A DNA stretch of 64,000 nt from Bettongia penicillata ogilbyi (taxonomy: Eukaryota > Chordata > Mammalia > Diprotodontia > Potoroidae): positions 310,001 through 374,000 of the forward strand of contig JAJHZJ010000800.1 in the NCBI GenBank assembly GCA_023548195.1, given 5' to 3'. The position numbers and the translations under genes are program-made. Position 1 is the stretch's first letter. Each line of letters begins with the position of its first letter. Positions 43,735 through 56,639 of this stretch are shown here, one piece after another. The notes under the pieces were generated by a model that saw nothing but the letters and a program-made list of their open reading frames with translations, did not search any database and was not told where the DNA came from.

Positions 43735-44863
43735 CACCAGCTCCCTCTCCAGGTCCTTCACAATTCCTTAGGTTCTCAGGGTTAGAAACAAATCTCTTAG
43801 GGGGTCTTCCCCTCCTTGACCTGGTAGCCTATTGTAGTGTGTGCCCTCTTTCCTAGATATCCTTGGGGCTCTACCACCTCCATATGGGAGGCCAAGTGTC
43901 AAGTTGGGGGTGAATACATCAGATCAGGACTCAAGGCCTGAATCCCTCGGGGTGGGGGGACTGGGCAGCTCATTTAAAGGTGAGTGAACCAGAATCCGTT
44001 GCATTTTATTCCAGTTTAAAAAATAAAATATAAATACATATATCTATAATTATAAATAAATATATATATATATAAATACAAAGAAATTGTGTGCTAAGGA
44101 TGCAGTTGGCTACTGAATCCTTAACACAGAGTTACCGGCGCAGGGAAAAATGGTAGCCAGGGTTCTTCCCTGCGAGGCTGGGCTAGGGCCAAAGCCATGG
44201 CATTGCTTGTTAGCCTTTTGCTTGTTCTCTTAAAGCATTTTAAAGCCTTTCTTTCCTTCCTATCTCACCTTCCTCACTTAAAGGGGAGATTCCTCCAGCT
44301 GCTAAGGACACTAAGGATTTATGGTATAATGCTGTGGACAGCTGTTTGGGGAATTCTACCCTTTGGTGTTCAGGAGGACTTAAATTCCAATTCCTTGGCT
44401 TAGCCTGTTTCAATCAGGAACCATCCACCTTCAAGTGCGGGTCACTAGAATGAATGGTGGGTGAGGAGCTATGGTTTTGGAATTAGATTTCGGCCTCTAG
44501 GAAAGTCAGGGTGGGGGTATCTGGCCACCTCCTGTATTTGAGAGCACAGGAAGAAGCTAAGTTCTCCTCTGCTCCTTTTTAAAAAAGGTATCTTTACTTA
44601 CTGTTGGGGGTTTTGTCTAGGCTTTTCTAAGATGCAGGGGACCCTTCTCCAAAATTTAGCACCTGGGTACCTTCCCTTGCCTACTTACTTCTCCTTAAAG
44701 CCTGTGACTTACTTCCAAGTGTTGCCCTAGGATTTTAATGCTTGTTTTAAAGTGTCTTATTCTTGGTTCCCAAACACATGAGCCCTCTAATTATCGGAGG
44801 GATGACCATGAGTAATCTTCCAGGGACAAAGAGCACAGATTGGACTGTTAAAGTTTTATTAAA

Positions 44864-44940
44864 ACATATATATATATCTATATCTGTGTGTGTATATATG
44901 TCTATATATGCACAGACATACATACCTGTATATATGTTAT
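44864..44940. repeat. (TA)n/(CATA)n simple repeat in the 3' UTR
   Basis: Alternating TATA, TCTATA and CATACA units. Confidence 0.8.
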
Positions 44941-45326
44941 AACTGAGCACATAGAAAACAAAATTCCATCATCTCTTCAGTCCTTACAAGAGAAATCAAA
45001 TGGACTTCTATCTATTAAGGTACCTCCATCCCTAACCATGAGGTGACTAGAAAGAGACTGTTTTTGCTAAAATAATCTTCCGTGGTGGATTTTATCTTCT
45101 ATGGCCAAAAACTAATTAAAAAGCAACAAAATTTTGAACTTGAACTAAGTGGAAAGTTTGCCCCTTAATGATGGATGGTGTGTGTGTGTGTATGTTGGAG
45201 GGGCATCCTATTTGAGAGACAGTTCGTGATCATGGGTAGCCAGAATTGGGTCCTACTCAGAGACCTGTTCCCTTACTGTCTCCTTACAGCACAGTGGCTG
45301 AGGCCCTCCTTCTAGAACTGTATATT

Positions 45327-45332
45327 ATTAAA
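45327..45332 (+). promoter_or_regulatory. Candidate poly(A) signal ATTAAA for ZFYVE1
   Basis: ATTAAA is followed about 30-45 nt later by GTGAGCTGTCC and a T-run (45366-45385), the usual order of signal, cleavage site and GU/U-rich element. Alternative signals are AATAAA near 44022 and near 47664. Confidence 0.4.
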
Positions 45333-45350
45333 TTAACTGTTATAAAGGAA

Positions 45351-46135
45351 TATTCCTTCTGAAATGTGAGCTGTCCTTTTTTTTCTTCCCCGACACTGCC
45401 CACCCCCCATCCCCTCCCCACAAAGAAAAAATACACACTTCTGCATCCTAGTTGGTGAAGAAACAGTTACTGGCTGTGTTGAGGACAAAAAAGTAGGGTA
45501 AAAACTTCATTTCTGTGAGAAGATCACTTTGGTAAATTTCCTCTCTCCTAATTCTTTCAAATTTTCTTATTCTTCAGCAGGTTAGATATATATTACCTGC
45601 TATGGGTGGGTGGTAGAGTGGGCATTAAGTAGTTTTAAAGACAGGATGTCAAGGGTAGTTAAGTTTGCTATAGCTGATATAAACATTTGTTTTTGGAGTT
45701 ATGGGTAAGTACTTTACCATTTCTATGCATAGTCTTTTGTGTGTTTGAATACTTTTTTCATATTATGTTTACTCTCAGGTTCTCCATTAGACCTTTAATT
45801 TGTTGTATTAGGTACATATAAAATCATATTTGTTTCTTCCTCATCCCCAACTCCGATCAAAATGCAGCTTATTTTCTTTCTTGTAGCTGTAACTGCTTTC
45901 ATATTCTTTTTTTGCCCCATCTGCTTTCCCCTTCATTGTTCTAATTTTACATAATCTAGCTTTCTCTTCTTTTTGGGGGAGGGGGAGGTTGGAGGGTTGG
46001 CATGAGGCAGGAGACACAGATTAGGCTAAAAATGAGACATATTAGAAGGACCAAAATTTAAGAATGCCTTCAAGTACCAAGCTGTGTCAACTGATGCTGC
46101 ACATTTTTTTTAATCCAAAAATTGGGGGACGGACA
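45351..46135. other. Intergenic, nothing recognised
   Basis: Between the probable ZFYVE1 3' end and the first intergenic SINE. Confidence 0.4.
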
Positions 46136-46139
46136 GTAA

Positions 46140-46385
46140 GCATTTATTAAGTCACTAGGTACCAGGCACGCTACTAAGTATTTTATGAATGTTATCTCAT
46201 GTAGTCTTCACTACAATCTTGTAAGGTTGTTGCTAATATTAATGTCATTTTACAGTTGAGGAAACAGAGGCAAATGGGTTAAGTGATTTGACCAGTGTCA
46301 CACAACTTGTAAGTTTATTTCTGAGGCTGGATTCCAGGCCCAGCACGGTGTGTGCTATGCCAATAACTGCTTTTCTCTGCTCAGG
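46140..46385 (-). repeat. MIR SINE, near full length
   Basis: CATTTATTAAGTCACTAGGT, ACCAGGCACGCTACTAAGT, GTTGAGGAAACAGAGGCAAA. Confidence 0.75.
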
Positions 46386-46530
46386 CAAAGAAAATAGAAA
46401 TATAGGATGAAAACTATTTCTGAGTAAAATCACAATGTTTTTTCTGATGTGCCTGAGCCTTCTAATGTTAAGCATTTGTCATGCCTTCTCCCCAAGGTAA
46501 TGGAGATACAGCTTGGGAACAGAATTTGTA

Positions 46531-46772
46531 TGGGTCAGCTAAGTGGAACAGTGGATAGAGTACTGGGTCTGGGGTCAGACTCCAGCTTTTTGAGTTCAAA
46601 TCTAACTTTAGAAATTTATTAGCTATGTGACCCAGGGCAAGTCATTTGACCCTGTTAGCCTCAGTTTCCTCATCTTTAAAACGAGCTGGGGAAGGAAGTG
46701 GCAAACCACTGTAGTATCTTTGCCAAGAAAACTCCAAGTGGTCTCATGAAGACTCTGAAACAAATAATAACA
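46531..46772 (+). repeat. tRNA-derived SINE with RTE-like tail
   Basis: GGTCAGCTAAGTGGAACAGT, GTCAGACTCCAGC, CCCAGGGCAAGTCATTTGAC, GTAGTATCTTTGCCAAGAAA. Confidence 0.85.
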
Positions 46773-46774
46773 AC

Positions 46775-49255
46775 ACCGCAATGCATTTGTATAGATATGT
46801 GATTGGTCTAGAAAGGATTCTTAATCTGTGGTCTGTGGATAGATTTTAGGACTTTTGTGAACTTGGGTGGGGGAAAAATGACCCTTTTATTTTCAATAGT
46901 CTCTAAAATTTAGCATTTCCTTAAATTTTGAATGTAGTCAACAAACATTTTTCTCAAAAGAGCCCCATAGACTTTAACAGGCTGCTAAGGTTGTCCATGA
47001 TACTAGACCCCTGGTCTAGATAGATGATTAATGATTTCTCAAGTTATAAACTTTAGTTTGGAGTGTAAGGTAATGTAGAAAATAACTTGATTCTCTTTAC
47101 TTTAATTGGAGTACCATAGAGAATAGGAAAGTACATCCTATTGTGAAATCTTTGTGAGTGGTTCTTTTTCTACTATCATTTCCTTTTTCTACCCAGACGC
47201 AACAGAGAATGGCAAACAAAGATTTTTGATGAGCTGTTGGTTTAAAAGATTTTTTTCCTGGGTCATGGACAAGGTTTTCTAAGTACTGAACTTATTGCTG
47301 ACACTTTTATTGCTGAGTTATTTCTGTGTGTCGTTGACTAAGTGGTTTCCTAAACAATGGAACTCAAAGGAGTCCATCACCACATCCCCTGGGTTGAGAT
47401 GGAAGTCTGGGGAATCTGGATAGTGCTTTCGCTAAATCCTGCAGCAAAGACCCTTCTAATATGGCAGCTACAGATAAGTCACAACACTGTAGTGAGACTA
47501 AATAAAGGGATCACACTGAGAAATGCTATTGGACTTCATAGACTTTGAATTATTTGGGCTCCCCATCTTGCCTGTTAAAATGTTAGCCTCATTCTGAATA
47601 CTTCCATCATCTTATGTTGACTTGCTTAGGATGGTACCTTCCTTTTGGAAAAGATAAAAAGGAAATAAAGGCTTCGGCTACTTTTTATTTTTTGGTAGAG
47701 AGTGCTTTTGAGATTTAATAATCATCGTCAATCTAGTAGTTTCCTTTGACTAAAGTCTCTCCAGGCCATTGTGGTAAGTGTCAGTATTACTCCATTTCAT
47801 TAAAAAAAAAATACATATATGAGGTAGAGGGTAGAAGCAACTCTCTTCTAAGAGATCCCAAAACTAGGGATCAAATGCTAAACGTTTTGTTTATGTTTAC
47901 CAAGTGATTTGTAAATGACTTTTAAACACCCTCAAAACTGGGGAAGAAATTGACCTACAGAAAAATAAAATCATACTTTTGAAATTTATATAATTAGCTT
48001 TAAAGGAGAGGTTCTGTTACCTATCCACTCAGATTAGATAGAATTTGTTTTGGAAACTAAGAAAGTTGTCTTAACCCTGAGAACCTTTTAATGCCAATGT
48101 GTGTTTGTGTGTGTTGAAGTGGGTAGTATGGGAGAAAGGGAACCAATAACCCCGTGATATATAGCTCCAGAGTTTCATCTGTAGTTGCCATAAGTTAAAT
48201 TCACTTATATGACAACTGCATCATTATTAAGAGTCTGATATAATAGTTTAATACAGAAATCCCAAATCTTGGAGGAACCATATAATTAAAATACGGTCAA
48301 ATCTTCAAATTTGGGGAAGAGGAGGAAGAGCATTCTTAATTTACAACAGTGAAAGAACAACATGGTCTTTGGCTAAACAATTGAAAGTCGTTCAACTTAA
48401 GCCACAATTGCATATGATGGTGGTCAGTCTGTTGACAGTCTAAAACTAAGTTTACTTAATTAGCATGTTGAAATTCATAAAAACAGTGAAAAAGCATTGC
48501 CACTTATATCATGAACTTGTAAGATAAGAGCTTTATGACACTCAATGTTATTTATATGTGTGACATCACTGCAACATTTTCTAACAGCAACTGACATCTT
48601 CCCTTTTCTATCCTCCCACTCTAAAAAAAAAAACACATTTCGAAAGTTGTCTGTTCCAGTTCATATCTGAAAAACAATCTTCTCTGCAGCCTTCCTTAAA
48701 TCTGGTCACTCTCTGTGTCACCTAGTCCACCGGTAGTGGGGGAGCCTACTCATATCTGAGGAGGTTATCAATTCCACTTTTGGACAACTTGTTTCTCCTG
48801 TTAACACTAAAACTTCACTGCAGCATGAGCTTATTGCTCTTTTCTAGGATCAAATACAGTCTAATCACTTTGACATGATCTCTCTAAATGTTGTAGCTTA
48901 TTTAGGCTTAAAAACAGTTGCTAATATAATGTCCATCACCTTTAACTCTACATCTTAAAAGAGACGTCTTAATTTCCCTTACTTGAAGGTGGTGATAAAC
49001 TTGTTCCTCCCCTTTCCCCCATATTTTCATATTGAAACTTCATTACCAACATGAGATACTCAGTCCTCTATGTGGTGTTTTTAACATTGGAAAATGACCT
49101 TTAAATGGTCTAATTATCTGCATTATATTTTATTATTCCCCCCTGTATTTCATGTTATCTGTATGTAAAAACTTTCCTTTGGGTAGTTTTTCATACTTAG
49201 TGGAAAACTTGGCTCTAACTAACAAATTTATATTCCTGGTGCTGCTTTTAAAAGA
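46775..49255. other. Intergenic, no repeat recognised
   Basis: About 2.5 kb unique-looking sequence. An AATAAA near 47664 could be a distal poly(A) signal of ZFYVE1 but no support was seen. Confidence 0.4.
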
Positions 49256-49257
49256 TT

Positions 49258-49445
49258 TGTGAGACAACATGGCTTATGGAAATATTTTGCATGACTACAC
49301 ATGTATAACCTACATTGAATTGCTTATCTTCTCAATAGGGGTGGGGTGGAGAAGGGAGAGAATTTGGAACTCAGAGTTTTAAAAATGAATGTTAAATTGT
49401 TTTTACATGTAACTGGGGAAAAATAAAATAAATTTTTTTTAAAAA
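49258..49445 (+). mobile_element. L1-lineage 3' UTR fragment
   Basis: Shares GGCTTATGGAAATATTTTGC, TACATTGAATTGCTTATCTT, TTTTTACATGTAACTGGGG with the 3' UTR of HAL1 copy 3 (about 24640-24800) and ends in AATAAAATAAA plus A/T tract. Strongly 5'-truncated. Confidence 0.7.
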
Positions 49446-50600
49446 AGAAAAAATATGTAAGACTTGAAAGTGTGAGAATCCCAGGAAGATGAATGAAACA
49501 GAGGCAGTTTCCCCAATCTCCTTAATAATACACATAATAGAAACCCTGAAATTCAGAAAACTTGGCAGTGACAAGAAAACTCAAAAGAATCTGCTCCAAG
49601 GTGAATGTCAGGAAAAAAAAATGACTCTGGGAGCTTTTACTGATCCAACCATTTCCTCTCTGTTCTCAAAGCCAGATTGTATGTTGGCCTAGAGCCATCT
49701 TGTGATCATCATTGTTGCTACAGTTTTAACCAAATTGCTTTTGTACTTAACTTGTGGTAATGTCCCACTACCAGGAGAACTTGAGACCCACGAGCCAGAT
49801 CATCTTCATGTCCTAGAGAAGGAAAAGGGGTGCGTTTGAGGAGCTGTGTGGAGGAGGGGGGATACCAGAAACACATCTGACTAAAAGTACTTAATACAAA
49901 ATAGAACAGAAGGAAACTGGCAACCAATAGAACTGACAGAATATGAAGAGGTACCACTCACTGCAAAAGCTGCTCAGCATTACTTAGCTATGTTCTGAAT
50001 AGTATCTCCACACCTTCAAGACCAGCCTGAGGGCAGTTTTAGGAACCAAAGAAATCCTTTTGCAGTGAGTAGAGTAATCCAGACAAATGTGACTAGTAAC
50101 TTTATTTGCAGCAGTATGGTGGGTATCGAAGCTCAGCTGGGAGAAAGTGTCCAACCCTGAGGTGATCTGACAGAGCAGAATGGGCAGCTAAGGCCGGGGA
50201 GGGTCACAAGAGCACTAAGCTTTCTGAAGGCAAGAAATTAGCAAGTAAGTACATTTTTAGCAAGGACACCATAGGACAATAGACAAAAGCTGACTGAGAA
50301 ATGAACACAATTGGAGGGGAAAAGAACTGTCTCAGAAAACTGGTACTTGGCAAAAAAGGAAACAGTCTCCTGAAGAATCTAAAGTAGCACAGTAAATTAT
50401 GCAAAGCTCCCTGAATTGGAGTGGAATAACCCTTACCAAAATGTTTCAGAAAAGCAATCAAAGGATTAAGTAGAAATGTCAAAGAAGGAGGACCGAAATT
50501 AGAACTCTTAAGGAACAAATCCAGTCTTGCCAGAGATTAGAGAATTTAGTACAAAAGTGCACCCGAGAGCAGAAGAATAACAAAATGGAATCAAAGATGC
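49446..50600. other. Intergenic, nothing firm
   Basis: A/G-rich sequence, perhaps further LINE debris, but no motif was clear. Confidence 0.3.
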
Positions 50601-51108
50601 CCATTGATTGAAATTAATTAAGAAATTGTGGTGGTAAATGAGTGTAATAGAAAATGTCCGTACTACAAGAAATAATGCAGGTGATGAATACAGAGATGTT
50701 TGTAAAGAATTAGATGAATGGTTGAAGAGTGACATAAGCAGAGCCAAAAAAAGAAAGGTAATCACTAAAACAATGTAAGTGGAAATGACTTCTACAAAAT
50801 AATAAAAGTTTATGTTGTAGGATTACAGAGAACAAATATATCTCCAAAAAAGAAGTACATGACATGTCCCTACTTCATTCCTTTACAGAAGTGGCAGGGA
50901 GGTCCATGGATGAAATACTGCAACCTATTTTCAGGCTTTTTCAGTGTATCGATTGGTTTTACTGATTTTTTTCTCTTCCTTTTTTTTCCAATAAATATTA
51001 TTCATATTAACATATAATGATATGTAAATCTATTATTCCTAATATATGGAATCGCTCAAAGTGGAGAGAGAATTTGGAAACTAAAATATACAATAAATAT
51101 TTTAAAAA
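50600..51108 (+). mobile_element. Probable old LINE 3' end
   Basis: Ends with GGAGAGAGAATTTGGAAACT, then AATAAATATTTTAAAAAAAA, resembling the 3' end of L1-lineage elements here; upstream part uncertain. Confidence 0.4.
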
Positions 51109-51720
51109 AAAACCAGTTCAGAGATATAAAAATGAAAGAAAATGAAAGTACAATATTGGAAGGGTGCACAAGTACTTTCCAAGATAAGAATACTGAACTC
51201 TAGGGTGCAAAGAGAGAGTCCAAGAATCTTAGTTCTTCCAGAAAAACATGAGAAAGAACTTGAATGCTATACTCCCAAGATACCCTGCAGAAAAGATGCC
51301 TAGAAATATCTGAAGCAGATGGCAAAATTCAGATAAAGGGAATATACAGAATGAATCCCAAAACTGAAATCGAGAAATATGATTAAATTTCAGAACTGTT
51401 TTGTAGGCAGCAAGGAAACAGACCTTTCAAATTCCAAGTGGGAAAAATTGGAATAGCACAGGATTAATCTATAAATATTAAGAAATCAGAGGAAAACATT
51501 ATTTTGAAGAGTAAAAGATGTCAGTTGGCATTCCAAAGCAGTATTCTGTAAAGCTGTAGCTAACATCAGGTCTGGAATTCAGTGAGGAACGAATTTGAGC
51601 CATTCTTTTGAAAGAACATAGAGGTGAGCAGGATGTTTCAACATGTAAACTGTTTAAACAGAAAGTCAAATGCAGAATAATATCTTACATGTCAGGTAAC
51701 AGGGCAAATAAAAGATTAAT
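51109..51720 (+). pseudogene. Fossil of an L1/HAL1 ORF1
   Basis: Order of segments matches the C-terminal half of ORF1: GCCTAGAAATATCTGAAGCA, GGAATATACAGAATGAATCC, GAGAAATATGATTAAATTTC and GTAGGCAGCAAGGAAACAGA. No intact frame; older than copies 1-3. Confidence 0.4.
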
Positions 51721-52129
51721 TGGCTAAAGAATTTGACGGCAAAAAGCATGGCAAAAATCAAAATAGATGGAAGTGAATTAATGATTAAGGGGGTAGTTTT
51801 CATCTTCAAAATTATAGAGAGGTTCCAACCTTTTGGATGGGGAAAGTGTAAGGGAACTCTGGTAATCATTGGTCAGAATTTGAGAGTAGTGGCATGTGAG
51901 AATTTTTTAGTTTCTTCTAACTTGGGATGGAGAGAAAGTAAGGATAGACCTGTAGGGCAAAACATGGAAGCTTAGAAGATGACTTTAGTCAGCAGAAGGG
52001 GAAAAGTCTGCCACAGACAATCCTGCAGAACTGGAAGTGGGGTGAAATGAAGGTCTTGCAATGAACTCTGTTTGGGGAGAAGGGATTGGATGTTTCAGGA
52101 CACCTACTTTTGTAAGATTAGGGTCATCT

Positions 52130-52305
52130 GTGGGTATAGGAGAAAGTGCTAGATTTGGAGCTAGTTCAAATCTTAAATCTGATTCTTCTTTGTCACTTAG
52201 ATGAGTGACCTTGGGCACATGACCATTCTTGCCCTCTATTTCCTCAGTTGTAAAATGAGGGGATTGGATTAGATGATCTCTAAGGTTCTATGAATAAATA
52301 AATGT
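52130..52305 (+). repeat. CORE SINE
   Basis: GATGAGTGACCTTGGGCACA, TTCCTCAGTTGTAAAATGAG, GGATTAGATGATCTCTAAGG. Confidence 0.75.
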
Positions 52306-52649
52306 ATAAATAAAACTCCAAATGGAGAAAGAAAGGTTCCCTAGATGGCATAGCTTGGAGAAAGTAGAACAGAGGATGGTATAGCATGAAGAGGGACAAA
52401 TGATGAGGGAAAAGAAGGAATAAATTTGGAGCCTCTAGTATTAAGATTAGAGACTGCTTCCCTTGAACCTCACTATTTCTTGAGAAATAGCATTCTTGAG
52501 AATACAGTCTGGAGAATTTTAGGAAGAGTAACTGAAAGAGAAAGTGTAAGGAAAACGTTTGTTAGAGCATTATTTTTTAGAAGTTTAATATCTTTTGTGG
52601 TATTCTATACCCGTATTATACTACTTCTCTGAAAAAAAGAACCAGAAAT

Positions 52650-52990
52650 ACATTTTTCCAAGCCTTTTTCATAGTCAAGCTTGATAACCATGATTATCTA
52701 GTATAGTTTTTTCCCCATTTACAGTAAAATCATAATGTACATTTTCCTATTCTTAACTCACTGTATCAGTTCATGTAAGTTCTACCCTGCTTCTCTGAAT
52801 TCTGTATTTTGTCACTAAATCTCACTACATTTATATACCACAATTTGTTTATCAATTCCTCAGTCAATAGGCATTTTGCTATGACAACAAAATCCTGTTA
52901 TAAATATTTTGATGTATATGGGACCAGGGGTATTACATATTAACATCACTGTAATAGGAGAAAAGATAGATGGAGAAAGGGCATGGAGGA
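52650..52990 (-). mobile_element. L1 3' ORF2 fragment, antisense
   Basis: CATTTATATACCACAATTTG, TATAAATATTTTGATGTATA, ATGGGACCAGGGG. Confidence 0.55.
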
Positions 52991-53329
52991 TTAGTGATGA
53001 TGCTCTTATCTGAAATAGAAAAAAGGTTAAACAAGAGAGCAACATAATAGACAGGAGGTTAAAAAAAATGTAAATTTATAATGCATGTAATACTAATATA
53101 CCCACAAAGTAGTTAATAAAACAATTATTATTAGTACTAATTATTATCCTAAATAGAAATGGATTGTATTCTACAATTAAAGGGACAAGTATGGATAAGA
53201 AAATGAAAAAAAATGCTGCATAGAAGGAACACATTTTAAACTGATAATTGTGGGATAAAGCAAAATCTGTTATGCTAGCAAATAAAAAAGGGGTTACAAT
53301 TGTGTTCTAAGAAAAGGAAATGAAAAATT

Positions 53330-53572
53330 ATTTTTTATGTAAAGCTTTAAGGTTTGCAAAGTACTTACAAGTATTACCTAATTATATCATCACAACAAAC
53401 CTGGGAATTGGGTCCCACTGTTTTCCTAATTTTGTAGATGAGAACACTGAGGTGGGCTGAGTTTGTGACTTGCTGGAGATCCACAATTAGTAAGTAAACG
53501 TGTGAGTCTGGATTTGATATGTGTCTTCCTGACTCCAAGTCTTGGATTCTATCCATTGCATCATCTCACTAA
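53330..53572 (-). repeat. CORE SINE, antisense
   Basis: TTTAAGGTTTGCAAAGTACT, TTTTGTAGATGAGAACACTG, TGTCTTCCTGACTCCAAGTC. Confidence 0.8.
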
Positions 53573-54299
53573 TAAAGTCAAGAAAAACAAATAATGAAAC
53601 TTTATCATGCTTAGGAACATCAGAAAATTAGAAATACTAAGTCACATACACTAAAGAACATAGATAAATTCTTATAAGACTAACTGCAAAAAGGCACTGG
53701 TAACAACACACTAATAGGGTGAAGAATTTTAATATTTCAGATGTATAAATCCAAACAATAGAAACAAGAAGGAAAGTAAGAGGTGAAAGAATTTGTTGAA
53801 TAAAGTAGATTTGATTGACCTTTGTTGACCTCTGATAGGTATACTAAAGAAAGCACATTTTGCAGCATCCATTGTTAAACTTTTCAAAAAGTGAGTACAT
53901 GCTAAGAATCTAGGCCAAATGTAAAAAAGCAGATATAATAAATGAATCCTTTATAGGCCATCCTGCAACAAAATTAGGATAAAAACAATAGGACCAAAAA
54001 AATGACTGAATTGTGATGGAATCAAAGAATAAATAATGAAAACAGCATAATGAAATTTTTGAGACATAGCTAAAATAATCTGGAAATTTTATACCTCTGA
54101 AAATAACAAAATAGAAAAAAGATAAATTGAGCATGTAAGCAAAAAGACTAGAAAATCAGTATTTCTAACATCAATACCAAGAAGAAAATTTGAGAATTAG
54201 AAAAAAGTTTAAAAGAATTTGTAAAACTGAGAAATGAACTTTTTTGGAAATGGCCTAACAGTAATTGGCTAATTTGATCAAGAAAAGGAGAAAGTAAAA

Positions 54300-55855
54300 T
54301 CAGATTACTCAAAAAATAAGTGAATACAAGATAGGAAATGAACTACTAGAGACTTTACATGCAATTTCATCTAAGAATTCAAAGGAAACTATCTATAAAA
54401 ATAGAAAATGCCCATACAAAACAAGAGAACATGACAATCTCAGAAAAAGAAATCGAACAAGTTGTAAATAAATTTCTAAAGAACCCTCCCCCACCAAATG
54501 AATTTACAAATGAATTTGATCAAATACTTAAAAAGCAATTAATACACATTCTATAAAGAGACAGAAGATAATCTACCAAATTCACTTAACTCTAGATATA
54601 TCTTGAAACCCAAAAAAGGGAGAGAAAGAACTATAGACCACTCACTAATAAATGCTGATACAAAAATTTTAAATAAAAATTTCACAGGCAACCATAAAAA
54701 TAGATCCTAAAAATAGTTGAACAAAATGGATTCATACCAGGAATATAGTGATGTTTCAACAATAGAAAACTATTATAATTACAAACTAAAAGAAAAAAGT
54801 TATTTCAGTAGATGAGGAAAAAGCTTTTACAAAATGCAACACTGTTATGAACTCTAAAAAGCATAGGTACAGCAGGGATATTTTTAATATGATCAAAAGT
54901 ATATATTTAAAACGAAGAGTTCCATTGCTTGTTATGAAGAGACTCTAGAACCTTTCCCATTACAAAAAGAAGTAAAACAAAGATGTGCTGTGCATTCTTC
55001 ACTATTACTTTGCAATTCTGTCTGGACATAGTTATTGCAATTGTACAACACAATAAAATGAGAATAAAATAAAAAAAAATTAAATATAAGCAAATAGACA
55101 AAATTATCAGTATTTACAGATGATTTAATGGTCTATATAGTGAACCCTGGAGGATCAGTGAAGAAACTAACTGACCTAAATTATAGCTATCCCAAGGTTG
55201 CAAAATACAAGACATGTCCCCACGGATATTATTATTTTTATATGATCAACAAAAACTAGAAAAACATGAATTCCATTCAAAATAACTAAAAAATGCATAA
55301 ATATCTCGGAGTCAAAAGAACACACAAAATTTAATATAACTTCAGAACTACAGATAATAATGGAGTCAATTTCAATATTCATTGCTCATGGTTGGGTTAA
55401 TATCAACATAATGGTAACACTACATAAATAATTTACAGATTAGTGACAAGTCATTTGTAAGGTCTGGAATCTCAAGAAGAGAATGAAAGGAAGATTATGA
55501 ATAAAGGGGTCATAACATTAGCAGATATAATTTTAAAGATCTGTATTTTAAAGCAGTAATAAAAAAACCCAGTAAATCAGGGGAAGGATCTAGACCCATA
55601 AGAAATGGAAGGAATCTAAAACTGCACATCAGGTTTGATAAGACTCAAGAACATAACTAGGGAAAGGACTCTACAAGAACTGCTGGGGAAGCTGGACAGC
55701 AGAAATTAGGTTTTGCCCAGCAGTTTATATCATGACACAGCAATAAGTTAAAATGAATATGTGACCTGAACACAAAATATCATATCAAAAAATTAAAAGA
55801 AAAAGACTAATGAGATATCAAGAATCTTTCAGAAATATAAATAGGGAGATAATTT
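54300..55855 (+). mobile_element. L1 ORF2 reverse transcriptase region, degenerate
   Basis: Carries L1 RT landmarks: GGAAATGAACTACTAGAGAC, ACCACTCACTAATAAATGCT (start of the RT finger), AATGGATTCATACCAGGAAT and TTTACAGATGATTTAATGGT (the catalytic aspartate region), all with many stops. Confidence 0.7.
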
Positions 55856-56390
55856 TTTAAAAATCTTTTTTATTTTGAACTTAAATGCCAAGAAAAAGAA
55901 TTTCCACATTACATAGCAGAACACAATGGTTCCACATAAAAAAGTGCCTCTCCGTTTCATACCACTCTAATAAAATTCCATGTTCCTTTAATAACTTCCT
56001 TTTGTGTTTTCTTTCGGATGTCTTTGTGGGCTCTTAAAAATATTTTAATTGCTTTCCTTTTTTGGCATTACTATTGTAACTCCTCCTCCTTTGACCCTTC
56101 CTCTTAGGAAAAGAATTCTTAAGGGAAAAGGAAATAATTGAAGACAAGAGGCAGTTTTGACTACAGATAATGTAAAAATCTTTTGTTTGAAATTGAAGTA
56201 AAACAGACATGAAAAATGGGGGGCAGGAGAAATACTGACATCAAATATCACTAACAAAAGTCTGGCATAAATAAAAGTCTAGCATATTTTTATGCTATTT
56301 AAAAGCTCATAAAAGTTTATATTTAAAATTGGTTTAAAATATTAATATTAAAAATATGACTCAAATATGTAACACCAAGAGTCATTCCTC
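55856..56390. other. Insertion or gap inside the L1 fragment, unclassified
   Basis: Does not read as L1 in the surrounding orientation; separates the two halves of the copy. T-rich start at 55853 suggests an antisense insertion with a poly(A) end. Confidence 0.3.
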
Positions 56391-56580
56391 AGTGGACATG
56401 TGCTCAAAGGATACGAACAGTTTTCAAAAGATGTGCAAACTATATATGATCAGAGGAAGATATGGTCCAAATCCTTAGAAGTAAGAAAAATCTAAATGAA
56501 AACACCCCCGAAGTTTCACCTCACTCTGTGTAAATTGGGATGAATACAAAAGGTGGGAAAGAGGTACACTGTTGTATTAT
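56390..56580 (+). mobile_element. L1 ORF2 C-terminal piece
   Basis: GTTTTCAAAAGATGTGCAAA, CCAAATCCTTAGAAGTAAGA, AAGTTTCACCTCACTCTGTG; continues the copy that breaks at 55855. Confidence 0.55.
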
Positions 56581-56639
56581 TGGTAGTCTATCCTCGATTT
56601 CAATTTGAAATTATATGTTATTTGTCTATATGTAATCAT

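Larger units (their letters stand above)
43735..45350 (+). other. ZFYVE1: Probable ZFYVE1 3' UTR
   Basis: Sequence from the stop codon to a likely cleavage region. It contains no recognised SINE or L1 copy over about 1.6 kb, unlike the flanking DNA, which fits a retained 3' UTR. An earlier AATAAA lies in the A/T-rich tract near 44022, and (TA)n/(CATA)n tracts lie at 44032-44080 and 44864-44940. The end is inferred from the signal below, not proven. Confidence 0.5.
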
